Shown in pieces: positions 1-8,863 of a stretch of DNA of 64,000 nt. The number at the start of each line of letters is the position of its first letter. Position 1 is the stretch's first letter. The DNA lies in assembly GCF_014647895.1 (NCBI RefSeq), contig NZ_BMQB01000003.1:372001-436000 (forward strand), given 5' to 3'. Under the pieces are notes generated by a model that was given only the letters and a program-made list of their open reading frames with translations, did not search any database and was not told the DNA's origin. The translations under genes were made by a program, and so were the position numbers. Origin of the DNA: Pilimelia anulata (lineage in GTDB: Bacteria > Actinomycetota > Actinomycetes > Mycobacteriales > Micromonosporaceae).

Positions 1-165
1 GCCGTGCGGGTCCGCCCACGGCGACCCGGTGCCCGGCGGCGTCGACCACGGCGACGCCGCGCTCCACCCCGGGCGGTCGTCGTCGGCGTCCTCGTCGGAC
101 GGTGCGACGTCGGGTGGCCAGAAGTCCGGTTCGGGGCGCTCCGCCGGCGTGTACGGCTGCTCCAC
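1..165 (-). CDS. Hypothetical protein, N-terminal part (runs off left edge)
   Basis: Only the first 55 codons are in the window. The reading frame begins at a GTG with a GGAGGGA-type ribosome-binding site six bases upstream; an in-frame ATG eight codons earlier (187-189) is possible but would place that site inside the gene. The visible N-terminus is hydrophilic, acidic (a run of Asp/Glu near residues 24-30) and rich in Pro and Trp, without signal peptide or membrane segment so far. It follows the kinase-like gene on the same strand with about 47 bases between them, so the two may be cotranscribed. I do not recognise the family. Confidence 0.55.
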   Translation of the reverse strand, partial: MEQPYTPAERPEPDFWPPDVAPSDEDADDDRPGWSAASPWSTPPGTGSPWADPHG

Positions 166-212
166 CGCTGTCCCTCCCTCGCCGTCCATCGGGCCAAGGG
201 TGGCACAGAATT

Positions 213-1160
213 TCAGCCGGCGTACACCGCCCAGGCGCCGGCCTCCATCCACCAGGCCCGCTTCCTGGTCAAGTTCCCGCTGACGCCGTCGTCGGTGTAC
301 GGCAGCTCCCCGACCGGGGTCACGGAGACCGCGCGCCCGCGCGCCCGCCGCACCTCCACCCGGGCCCGGCGCCGCCCGAACGGTCCACGCGCGACGATCG
401 GGATCGCCACCGCGACCTCGACGGTCCCGTCGGCGGGGTCGGCGGCCCGGACCAGCGGGACGCCGCCCACGGTCGCGTACCCGCCCGCGTTCGCCACGAC
501 GGCCGCGGCCACCGGGTCGGCGCCGTCGGTCAGCACGGTGTCGTCCACCTCGACCCGGCCGCGCCAGGGCAGCGCGCGGCCGTTGCCGTCGGCGCCGCCG
601 AGCAGCGCGCCGTCGAGGGTGACCGAGCCGCTGTCGGTCCGCAGCAGGTCCAGCCGCCGGGCGCCGCCGGCGAGCACCGCGGCGGCGACGGCGGCCGGGT
701 CGCGCGGCAGGCCGAGCTGCGCCGCCAGGTCGGCCGGGTTGTCGGCCAGCGGCAGGAGGCCGATCGGGGCGAGGTCGGGCACGGTACGGGTGTCGGCCAG
801 GTCGGCGGGGCGGCGGCTCGGCGGCGGCGCGTACCGCCGGACCAGCCGGCGCACGACGGCCCGGAGCTGCCCGTCGGCGGCCGAGGCGACGACCAGCCGG
901 GGCCCGTCGGCCGCCGGCCACGGCAGGCCGTCCGGGCGGGCCGGGCCGTCGAGGTCGGCGAGGACGGCGTCGATCTCCTCGTTCGAGGCGGCGGTGACGG
1001 TGCGTACGGTCGCGCCGGCCGCGGTGAGCGCCTCCGCGCACGCCAGGACGGGCACCCGCGGCCGGTCGGACCCGCAGCCGCCGCTGTCGCCGCAGCAGCC
1101 GCCGGCACACCCGCCGCCCGGGGGCTCGTCGCCCAGCGTGAGAATCACGACGTCGCGCAC
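213..1160 (-). CDS. Diacylglycerol kinase-like catalytic domain protein
   Basis: A 315-residue protein divergent from purA. The GTG start is chosen because AGGAGG lies ten bases upstream and the protein then opens with VVILTLGDEP; the longer frame to 1268 would run through the purA promoter. Actinomycetes commonly carry a protein annotated as diacylglycerol kinase or hypothetical beside purA, and the order of segments (Rossmann-like N-terminus, central PxGLLPLADNPADLAAQLG segment, C-terminal beta-rich half with a GRVEVDD stretch) fits the DAGK/sphingosine-kinase-like fold. A Gly/Cys-rich stretch (GGGCAGGCCGDSGGCG) near residues 15-30 is unusual and might bind metal. Catalytic activity is unproven; the family call is moderate. 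Confidence 0.6.
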   Translation of the reverse strand: MRDVVILTLGDEPPGGGCAGGCCGDSGGCGSDRPRVPVLACAEALTAAGATVRTVTAASNEEIDAVLADLDGPARPDGLPWPAADGPRLVVASAADGQLRAVVRRLVRRYAPPPSRRPADLADTRTVPDLAPIGLLPLADNPADLAAQLGLPRDPAAVAAAVLAGGARRLDLLRTDSGSVTLDGALLGGADGNGRALPWRGRVEVDDTVLTDGADPVAAAVVANAGGYATVGGVPLVRAADPADGTVEVAVAIPIVARGPFGRRRARVEVRRARGRAVSVTPVGELPYTDDGVSGNLTRKRAWWMEAGAWAVYAG

Positions 1161-1276
1161 GACCGCTGCGCCTCCTGCCTCCAGGGATGTGCCACCGGCG
1201 GGTGACCGGGTTGTTAGCCTGGCACACCGGGCTCGCCGACCGGTCGCCACCTGGCACCCGAGCCGCACGGAAGTGA

Positions 1277-2572
<1,296 letters not shown>

Positions 2573-2643
2573 CCCGCTGGTCGTCCGGCCGCTGGTCCGT
2601 CCGAGACGCCGGTTGGCCGGGTCGCTGGTTGTCCGGTCGTCGG

Positions 2644-2689
2644 TTATCCACAGGAGCGGGGTTATCCACAGGCTGTGGATAACCCCGCT
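2644..2689. repeat. Three DnaA-box sequences, two inside a 17-bp perfect inverted repeat
   Basis: The 9-mer TTATCCACA occurs at 2644-2652 and 2662-2670, and its reverse complement at 2674-2682. The last two form the core of a perfect inverted repeat (arms 2655-2671 and 2673-2689, one central base). As RNA it would fold into a long hairpin about 80 bases after purA, so it may act as a transcription terminator; as DNA it matches the DnaA-binding consensus three times in 39 bp. Both readings come from sequence alone. Confidence 0.75.
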
Positions 2690-2724
2690 TGGCGGTCGGC
2701 GGGGCGGGCGGCACGCTGCCGGGC

Positions 2725-3627
2725 ATGGACGGACTGGCGAGAGCCGAGCGGGTGGCCCGCGGGCAGGACGGCGTGATCGGGCGCGGCCGGGCGCTGCGGG
2801 CCGGGCTCGCCCCGCACGAGGTCGACGGCCTGCGGCGGGCCGGGCGGTGGCGGTCGCTGGCCCGCGGCGCGTACTTCGTCGCCTCGGCGGCGCACCCGGA
2901 GCCGGGGCGGCGGGCGGCGATCCGCGCCGCCCGGCTCTCCCTCGGCCGGACGGCGCTGGTCGTCCTCGACACGGCCGCCGAGCTGCACGGCCTGCCGCCC
3001 GCCGGGGCGCACCGCGCCGCCGGCACTGTCCACGTCGCCGCGCCGGGGCGCCGGCCGGCGCGGGCGTACCCCGGGATCGTCGTGCACCAGCTCGCCATCC
3101 CGCCCGCGGGGCGAACCCGGGTCGGCGGCATCCCGGCGACCACGCCGCGCTGGACGCTCGCCGCCCTGCTGCCCCGCCTCGACCGGGACGCCGCCGTCGC
3201 GCTGCTCGACGCCGCGCTGTACCGCGGCCTGCTCGGACCGGCCGACCTGCGCGCGCTGCCGGCGCTGCTGGCCGGGCGCCGGGGCGCGGTCGCCGCGCGG
3301 GCGGCGCTGCCGCTGGCCGACGGGCGGGCGGCCTCCCCGCTGGAGACCCGGCTGCGGCTGCGCTGCCTGGAGGGCCGGGTACCGCCGGAGGGGCTGCGGG
3401 TACCGGTCCGGGACCGCGGCGGCCGGGTGGTGGCACACGGCGCGCTCGGCTGGCCGTCGCGCCGGCTGATCGTGGACGCGGACGAGCCGGTACCGGGCGG
3501 GGCGGGGGACCACCGGCGGCACAACCGGGTGGTCGCGGCGGGCTGGCGCCTGCTGCGGTTCAGCCGCGCGGACGCGGCCCACCCGGACGCGGTCGCGCGC
3601 CGGGTCCGCACGGTCCTGTCCGACTGA
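2725..3627 (+). CDS. AbiEi-type winged-helix / DUF559-like protein
   Basis: A 300-residue protein of a type frequent in Micromonosporaceae: an N-terminal AbiEi antitoxin-like winged helix (residues about 10-60, GRALRAGLAPHEVDGLRRAG ... RGAYFV), a middle region, and a C-terminal segment resembling the Vsr-like DUF559 endonuclease fold (SPLETRLRLRCLEG ... NRVVAAGWRLLRF). The metal-binding acidic positions usual for this fold look altered: the strand is VVAHGALGWP and the next motif DADEPV, so nuclease activity is doubtful. ATG at 2725 is preferred over 2689, which would begin inside the inverted repeat; no clear ribosome-binding site is seen. No AbiEii-type toxin gene lies beside it, so a toxin-antitoxin role is not supported. 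Confidence 0.7.
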   Translation: MDGLARAERVARGQDGVIGRGRALRAGLAPHEVDGLRRAGRWRSLARGAYFVASAAHPEPGRRAAIRAARLSLGRTALVVLDTAAELHGLPPAGAHRAAGTVHVAAPGRRPARAYPGIVVHQLAIPPAGRTRVGGIPATTPRWTLAALLPRLDRDAAVALLDAALYRGLLGPADLRALPALLAGRRGAVAARAALPLADGRAASPLETRLRLRCLEGRVPPEGLRVPVRDRGGRVVAHGALGWPSRRLIVDADEPVPGGAGDHRRHNRVVAAGWRLLRFSRADAAHPDAVARRVRTVLSD

Positions 3628-3765
3628 CGCTCCCGGTCACGTCCGACCGACATCGCGGTCGCGGATGCGGGCGCTGGTTCGGCCCGGACATCCTCGGTCG
3701 CGGGATGGGTGGGGAGGAGTGGTCGGCGGAGGGGGCGGGGGCGAGGGGGTGGGCGGGGCGGTCGG

Positions 3766-3771
3766 TAGGGT
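3766..3771 (+). promoter_or_regulatory. Candidate -10 element of a leaderless purD transcript
   Basis: TAGGGT ends six bases before the purD GTG, and there is no Shine-Dalgarno sequence between them. No -35 consensus is obvious in the G-rich upstream DNA. Confidence 0.45.
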
Positions 3772-3777
3772 TGCGGG

Positions 3778-5067
3778 GTGCGAGTTCTGGTGATCGGCGG
3801 CGGCGGGCGGGAGCACGCCCTGGCGCTGGGCCTGGCGGCGGACCCCGCCGTGGAGCATCTCGTCGTGGCGCCCGGCAACCCCGGCATCGCGGCCGTCGCC
3901 GAGCTGCGCGCGGTCGACGGCACCGACCCGGACGCGGTCGCGGCGCTGGCCGCCGAGGTCGCCGCCGACCTGGTCGTGATCGGGCCGGAGGCGCCGCTGG
4001 TCGCCGGGGTGGCCGACGCCGTTCGGGCGCGCGGGATCGCCTGCTTCGGCCCGTCCGCCGCGGCGGCCGCGCTGGAGGGCAGCAAGGCGTTCGCCAAGGA
4101 GGTCATGGTCGCGGCGGGGGTGCCGACGGCGCGGGCGTTCGCCTGTACCGACGCGGTCAACGTGCACGAGGCCCTCGACGCCACCGGCGCCCCGTACGTG
4201 GTCAAGAACGACGGCCTCGCCGCCGGCAAGGGCGTCGTCGTCACCGGCGACCGCGCGGTCGCCCTGAAGCACGCCGCCGAGTGCGGGCGGGTCGTCATCG
4301 AGGAGTACCTCGACGGGCCCGAGGTCTCGCTGTTCGTCGTCACCGACGGGGAGGCGGCGGTACCGCTGCTGCCCGCCCAGGACTTCAAGCGCCTCGGCGA
4401 CGGCGACGCCGGCCCCAACACCGGGGGCATGGGCGCGTACACCCCGCTGCCGTGGGCGCCGCCGGACCTGGTCGACCGGGTCCTCGCCGACGTGGTGCAC
4501 CCGACGCTGGCGGAGATGCGCGAGCGCGGCACGCCGTTCGCCGGCCTGCTGTACGTCGGCCTCGCGCTCACCGCCGCCGGCCCCAAGGTGATCGAGTTCA
4601 ACGCGCGCTTCGGCGACCCGGAGACCCAGGTGGTCCTCGCCCAGCTCGCGACGCCGCTCGGCGGGCTGCTGCACGCGGCGGCCACGGGCGCCCTGGCGGC
4701 GCACCCGCCGCTGCGCTGGTACGACGGCGCCGCGGTGACGGTCGTCCTGGCCGGCGCCGGCTACCCCGGCACCGTGCGGACGGGCGACCCGCTGACCGGC
4801 GCCGAGCAGCCGGGCATCATCCACGCCGGCACCCGGCGCGAGCCGGGCGGCGCGCTGGTCTCGGCCGGCGGCCGGGTGCTCTGCGCGACGGCCCGCGGCG
4901 CGGACCTGGCGGCGGCCCGGGACGCGGCGTACGAGCTGCTGGCGACCGTCCACCTCGCCGACGCCCAGTACCGCACGGACATCGCGGCCGCGGCCGCGAC
5001 GGGCACGGTCGACGTCCCCGCACCCGGGGCGGAAGGAGACCGCGTCCCCACGACGGCGGCCTCCTGA
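3778..5067 (+). CDS. purD: Phosphoribosylamine-glycine ligase
   Basis: 429-residue GAR synthetase, the second step of de novo purine synthesis: phosphoribosylamine + glycine + ATP to glycinamide ribonucleotide. It starts with the conserved RVLVIGGGGREHAL and shows the ATP-grasp core (YVVKNDGLAAGKGV, IEEYLDGPEVSLF, DFKRLGDGDAGPNTGGMGAY) and the KVIEFNARFGDPETQ motif. The GTG start is fixed by the family N-terminus. It stands apart from the other pur genes by one gene on each side and probably has its own promoter. The final residues are a short Ala/Pro/Thr tail. Confidence 0.97.
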   Translation: MRVLVIGGGGREHALALGLAADPAVEHLVVAPGNPGIAAVAELRAVDGTDPDAVAALAAEVAADLVVIGPEAPLVAGVADAVRARGIACFGPSAAAAALEGSKAFAKEVMVAAGVPTARAFACTDAVNVHEALDATGAPYVVKNDGLAAGKGVVVTGDRAVALKHAAECGRVVIEEYLDGPEVSLFVVTDGEAAVPLLPAQDFKRLGDGDAGPNTGGMGAYTPLPWAPPDLVDRVLADVVHPTLAEMRERGTPFAGLLYVGLALTAAGPKVIEFNARFGDPETQVVLAQLATPLGGLLHAAATGALAAHPPLRWYDGAAVTVVLAGAGYPGTVRTGDPLTGAEQPGIIHAGTRREPGGALVSAGGRVLCATARGADLAAARDAAYELLATVHLADAQYRTDIAAAAATGTVDVPAPGAEGDRVPTTAAS

Positions 5068-5078
5068 CCACGACCAAT

Positions 5079-5099
5079 CGAGCCGATCATTCCGGCTCG
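5079..5099 (+). terminator. Stem-loop after purD
   Basis: A 7-bp perfect stem (CGAGCCG at 5079-5085, CGGCTCG at 5093-5099) with a 7-base loop, twelve bases past the purD stop. There is no U-tract, as is usual in high-GC actinomycetes. Confidence 0.5.
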
Positions 5100-5646
5100 G
5101 CCCGCTCGTCGGATACGACGGTCGGGCGCTCGGACGGTGCGTGCATCTGGAACTCGTACCCACGCCATGCGTGTGCGCGCGAGTGTGCCCCGTGCTTCGG
5201 CGGCCAGCAGTCCTGATCCACGGCAGGTGTACGAGCCGGGGTGGGGTGCGCGGGGCGGCGGGGCACCCGCACGCGCCCCGCCGCGCTCGCGCGCTTCCGG
5301 TGTGGTCGAGTGCGTGCCCGCGAGTGGATGCCGCCGGTTCGGCCCCCGCGGCCGCGCCGGTGTGCCCGTCGCGGGCGTCCCGCACTCCCGATCACCGGAA
5401 GCAGTACGGACGTTAACGCGCCCCGCCCGGCCATCCCGGGCATCTGTCGCATCCCCGACACCCCCGTCCCCGACCGCCGCCGCCCTCCGGTTTCTCCGGT
5501 ACCGGCTCGGCTGCCCACCGCGAGCGCGTGCGGCCATGGGTCCCGGAATTTCTCGGCTCGGACGTATCGCCGGGGTGCCCGGCCGCTCCTGTTCATGTTC
5601 GCCGCGGCGGGACGGGCCGCGGCACCAGGGGGATGGGAGCAATACC
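5100..5646. other. Intergenic region without a convincing gene
   Basis: About 550 bases between purD and the secreted-protein gene. Open frames exist on both strands, but their translations are Arg/Pro-rich low-complexity without codon-position bias or recognisable motifs. A ribosome-binding site for the next gene (GGGAG) lies at the right end. I see no RNA gene or repeat here. Confidence 0.5.
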
Positions 5647-6159
5647 GTGGCTGGTATCAAGAAGGCACTTCTGGTCGGCGCCGGCACCGCGGCGGTCCTG
5701 GCGGCCGGTACCGCGGCCGGGGCGGCGATCACCGGTTCCACCGGGACGTTCACCGAGCGGCAGACGTTCACCCGCAACGACGCGCCGATCACCGTGACGT
5801 CCACCGGCTTCACCGACGTCGCCCGGGTGCTGGTCAGCATCCCGAGCGGGCAGCGGCGGATGCTGGACGCCCGGTTCACCGCCGAGACGCTGTGCTCGGG
5901 GTCGAGCGGCTGGTGCTCGGCGCGGATCGTCGTCACCAACGCCTCGACCGGGGCCACGGTGGAGCTGGCGCCGGCGTCGGGGCTGGACTACGCGTTCGAC
6001 TCGCCCGGCGACTCGTGGGAGGGGCACGCGCTCGAGCGCAGCTCGCACTACCTGCCGGCGGGGCGGTACCACGTCCGGGCGCAGGCGGCGGTGGTCGCGC
6101 CGGCGACGTCGCTGCGGCTCGACGACACCCACCTCGCGGTGGAGGTCATCCGACCCTGA
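5647..6159 (+). CDS. Secreted hypothetical protein
   Basis: 170 residues starting at GTG with GGGAG about seven bases upstream. The N-terminus has two Lys, then a long Ala/Gly/Leu/Val core ending near residue 30 (AAGAAITGS), so it is probably a Sec-exported protein. The mature part is predicted mostly beta: repeated VTSTGFTDVARVLVSIPSGQ-like strands, and two Cys in TLCSGSSGWC that could form a disulfide. The family is not recognised. It stands alone, convergent with the htdX-like gene. Confidence 0.7.
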   Translation: MAGIKKALLVGAGTAAVLAAGTAAGAAITGSTGTFTERQTFTRNDAPITVTSTGFTDVARVLVSIPSGQRRMLDARFTAETLCSGSSGWCSARIVVTNASTGATVELAPASGLDYAFDSPGDSWEGHALERSSHYLPAGRYHVRAQAAVVAPATSLRLDDTHLAVEVIRP

Positions 6160-6204
6160 CCGGGGCGGGGACGGGTCGCGTACGGCCGGGGACGGTCGCA
6201 CAGT

Positions 6205-6242
6205 GGAGCGCCGGGGCGGTGACGATGCCGCCCCGGCGCTCC
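6205..6242. terminator. Bidirectional stem-loop between convergent genes
   Basis: Perfect 15-bp GC-rich inverted repeat (arms 6205-6219 and 6228-6242, 8-base loop) in the space between two convergently transcribed genes. It would form on both RNAs. Confidence 0.6.
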
Positions 6243-6363
6243 CGCGCGGGTGACCGGCCGGTACCGCGGCTCCGTGCGGCAGGGCCGCCCCGGCGCGGCT
6301 CGGGACAGGGTCGGCGGCCGCGGGAGCCCGGTCGGGCGGCGATGGCCGGCCGAGCAGCGATGG

Positions 6364-7428
6364 TCAGTGGATGCGGCCGGTGAGGTGGACGCGGTCGCCG
6401 CCCGCCCGGCGCAGCGCGAACCGCCACGCGTCGTCGTCCTCCGCCGCGGCGGCGAACTCCACCGTCGACGGCAGGAGGATCGGGGCGTGGAAGGCGACGT
6501 CCACGGTGTACGCGTCGGGCAGCCGCGGGTCCAGGGCGGCCAGGCAGCGCGCCTTGCTCCACATCCCGTGCGCGATCGGCCGCCGGAACCCGAACAGCCG
6601 CGCGCCCACCAGCGAGGTGTGGATGGGGTTGCGGTCCCCGGACACGGCCGCGTACGCCGCGCCGGTCCCCCCGCCGACCCGCCACCGCGCCCCCGCGGGC
6701 AACTCCCCGCCCGCATCCCGGTCCCCGGACGGCCCGCCGACACCACCCGGCGCACCACCGGCACCGCCACCCGGACGGCCATCACCACCCGGACCGCCGC
6801 CACCGGACCTGCCACCGGACCCGCCCGCGCCAGCAGAGCCGGCCGGAGCGGACCCGCCCTCCGCGCCAGCCGGCACGGAATCGCCGGCCGAGTCGGCCGG
6901 AGCGGACCCGCCGTCCGGGTCGACCGGGGAGACGCCGGCTTCGTCGGAGCCGTCGGTCGAGCCCCGGCGCAGGTACGTCGACACCCCCCGCCACGCCACC
7001 CCCGCGGCGTCCGCGACCTCCACGACCACGTCGAACTGCCGCCCCCGCGGATGCCCCCGCAGCCCCTCCGCCCGGGCCGTCACCGCCAGCGCGTCGTCGA
7101 CCGACAGCCCCCGCCGCACCTCGATCCGGTTCGCCACGTGCACGAGCCCGACCAGCGGAAAGGGAAAGTCCGGCTCGGTCATCAGGGACAGCGCCAGCGG
7201 GAACGCGAGCACGTGCGGGTACGTGCCCGGCAGCGTGTCCCGCAGCGGGAACCCGCACACCCGCCCGTACGCCGCCAGCTCCCCCCGGTCCATCCGCACC
7301 CCCGCGACCCGCAGTACCCGGTCGGGCAGCGCGTCCCCGGCGGCGCGCCCCGGCAGGGGCAGCGCCCGGGCGATGGCCCGGCGGTAGCTCGGGCCGAGGT
7401 CGGGCAGGCGGTCGAGGTCGGTGGCCAT
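6364..7428 (-). CDS. htdX: MaoC-like 3-hydroxyacyl-thioester dehydratase (HtdX type)
   Basis: 354-residue double-hotdog dehydratase. The N-terminal half carries substrate-binding features and the C-terminal half the hydratase-2 motif (YAAVSGDRNPIHTSLVGARL, with catalytic Asp and His, then AHGMWSKA). Gene order htdX-fabG4 / divergent fadA2 matches the Mycobacterium tuberculosis Rv0241c-Rv0242c-Rv0243 block, which supports dehydration of (R)-3-hydroxyacyl thioesters in fatty-acid metabolism. Its ATG overlaps the fabG4 stop (TGATG), so the two are translationally coupled. Between the halves is an unusual linker of roughly 85 residues made of Gly, Ser, Ala, Asp and Pro repeats, much longer than a normal hinge. 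Confidence 0.85.
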   Translation of the reverse strand: MATDLDRLPDLGPSYRRAIARALPLPGRAAGDALPDRVLRVAGVRMDRGELAAYGRVCGFPLRDTLPGTYPHVLAFPLALSLMTEPDFPFPLVGLVHVANRIEVRRGLSVDDALAVTARAEGLRGHPRGRQFDVVVEVADAAGVAWRGVSTYLRRGSTDGSDEAGVSPVDPDGGSAPADSAGDSVPAGAEGGSAPAGSAGAGGSGGRSGGGGPGGDGRPGGGAGGAPGGVGGPSGDRDAGGELPAGARWRVGGGTGAAYAAVSGDRNPIHTSLVGARLFGFRRPIAHGMWSKARCLAALDPRLPDAYTVDVAFHAPILLPSTVEFAAAAEDDDAWRFALRRAGGDRVHLTGRIH

Positions 7429-8753
7429 CACGCCCCCAGCAGGCTCTGCCCGCACACCCGGACGACGTTGCCGGTGATCCCGCCGGAGTCCGGCGCGGCC
7501 AGCCACGCGATCGTCTCGGCGACGTCGACCGGCAGCCCTCCCTGGGCGAGGCTGTTCATCCGGCGGCCGGCCTCGCGGACGAGGACCGGCATCGCCGCGG
7601 TCATCGACGTCTCGATGAAGCCGGGGGCGACCGCGTTGACGGTGATGCCGTCGGCGGCCAGCGCCGGGGCGAGGGCCTGCACCCAGCCGATGACGCCGGC
7701 CTTGCTGGCGGCGTAGTTGGTCTGGCCGCGGTTGCCGGCGATGCCGCCGATCGAGGAGACGCCGACGATCCGGCCGCCGCGCGGGAGCAGGCCGGCGTCC
7801 CGCAGCGCGGCGGTGACCCGCTCGGGGGCGGCGAGGTTGACGGCGAGGACGGCGTCCCAGGCCGCGTCGGGCATCCGGGCGATCGTCCTGTCCCGGGTGA
7901 TGCCGGCGTTGTGCACGAGGACGTCCACCCGGCCGTGCCGGGCGGCGAGGTGGTCGGCGAGGCGGGCGGGCGCGTCGGCGGCGGTGAGGTCGAGTTGCAG
8001 GGCCGTGCCGGCGATCGCGTTGGCGACGCCGGCGAGCGCGTCGCCGGAGCCGGGCACGTCGAGGGCCACGACGTGCGCGCCGTCGCGGGCGAGCAGCCGG
8101 GCGATGGCCGCGCCGATGCCGCGGGCGGCGCCGGTCACGACGGCGACCCGGCCGTCGAGCGGCCGGTCCGGGTCGGCCGGCGGGGTCGCGTCGCCGGGGC
8201 CGATCGTGACGACCTGGCCGGAGACGTACGCGGACCGGGGCGACAGCAGGAACCGCAGCGTCGAGGCGGTCCCGTCCTCGGCGCCCGGCGCGACGTACAC
8301 GAGTTGGGCGGTGCTGCCGCGGCCGAACTCCTTGCCCACGCTGCGCACGAACCCCTCCAGCGCGCGCTGCGCCGCGGCCGCGCCGACGCCGCCGGCGGCG
8401 GCCGGCGGGGTGCCGAGCACGACGACCCGGCCGCCGGCGGCGAGCAGCCGGGCGTGCGGGTGGAAGAAGTCGTACAGCGTGCGCAGCCCGGCCACGTCGG
8501 CGATGCCGGTGGCGTCGAACACCAGCGCGCCGAGGTTCTTGTGCGGCTGCTCGGCGACCTCGACGCCGCCCGCGTCGAGGACGGCCCGGACGGGCTTGCC
8601 GAGCCGCCCGCCCCCGCCGAGCAGGACCGGTCCGGGCAGGGGCGGGGCACCGGCCTCGTACCGGCGCAGTCGGGGCGGATCCGGCAGCCCGAGGCGCTTG
8701 ACCAGGGCCCGGCCGGGGCCGGAGTTCGCGAAGCTCGCGTACCGATCGGTCAT
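7428..8753 (-). CDS. fabG4: High-molecular-weight 3-oxoacyl-ACP/CoA reductase (FabG4 type)
   Basis: 441 residues from the ATG giving MTDRYASFANSGPG. The N-terminal third is the flavodoxin-like domain characteristic of FabG4; the C-terminal 250 residues are a classical SDR with VTGAARGIGAA cofactor loop, LVHNAGITRD, the catalytic Ser of GVSSIGGIAGN and the YAASK Tyr/Lys pair. FabG4 is an NADH-dependent ketoacyl-CoA reductase in mycobacteria. An upstream in-frame start at 8801 would cross the divergent promoter and is rejected. Operon with htdX, divergent from fadA2. Confidence 0.92.
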   Translation of the reverse strand: MTDRYASFANSGPGRALVKRLGLPDPPRLRRYEAGAPPLPGPVLLGGGGRLGKPVRAVLDAGGVEVAEQPHKNLGALVFDATGIADVAGLRTLYDFFHPHARLLAAGGRVVVLGTPPAAAGGVGAAAAQRALEGFVRSVGKEFGRGSTAQLVYVAPGAEDGTASTLRFLLSPRSAYVSGQVVTIGPGDATPPADPDRPLDGRVAVVTGAARGIGAAIARLLARDGAHVVALDVPGSGDALAGVANAIAGTALQLDLTAADAPARLADHLAARHGRVDVLVHNAGITRDRTIARMPDAAWDAVLAVNLAAPERVTAALRDAGLLPRGGRIVGVSSIGGIAGNRGQTNYAASKAGVIGWVQALAPALAADGITVNAVAPGFIETSMTAAMPVLVREAGRRMNSLAQGGLPVDVAETIAWLAAPDSGGITGNVVRVCGQSLLGA

Positions 8754-8770
8754 GCCTTCAGCGTACTGAT

Positions 8771-8792
8771 GGGTAGGGTAGGGCTGATAGGG
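8771..8792 (+). promoter_or_regulatory. G-quadruplex-forming motif in the fabG4/fadA2 divergent promoter
   Basis: Four GGG runs (8771, 8776, 8781, 8790) separated by TA, TA and a six-base loop, a canonical intramolecular G-quadruplex pattern. A TAGGGT hexamer at 8774-8779 inside it could also serve as a -10 element for fadA2. Confidence 0.6.
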
Positions 8793-8799
8793 AAACGGC

Positions 8800-8863
8800 A
8801 TCCCAAAGGGGCCAGCCGTGATCCAAAGGGGGGCCAGCCGTGATCCGAAAGGGGGCAGCCGTG
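8800..8863 (+). repeat. Three tandem copies of a ribosome-binding-site/GTG unit
   Basis: Imperfect copies of 21-22 bp at 8800-8820, 8821-8842 and 8843-8863. Each begins ATCC, has a G-rich Shine-Dalgarno-like run and ends CAGCCGTG, so each ends in a GTG. The second and third GTG are in the fadA2 frame; the first is not. Confidence 0.85.

Noticed and set aside
2689-3627. AbiEi/AbiEii toxin-antitoxin pair
   Set aside because: Only the AbiEi-like winged-helix protein is present; no nucleotidyltransferase toxin gene adjoins it.
5137-5646. Long upstream extension of the secreted-protein frame
   Set aside because: No start signal; the translation is low complexity, and the signal peptide begins only at GTG 5647.
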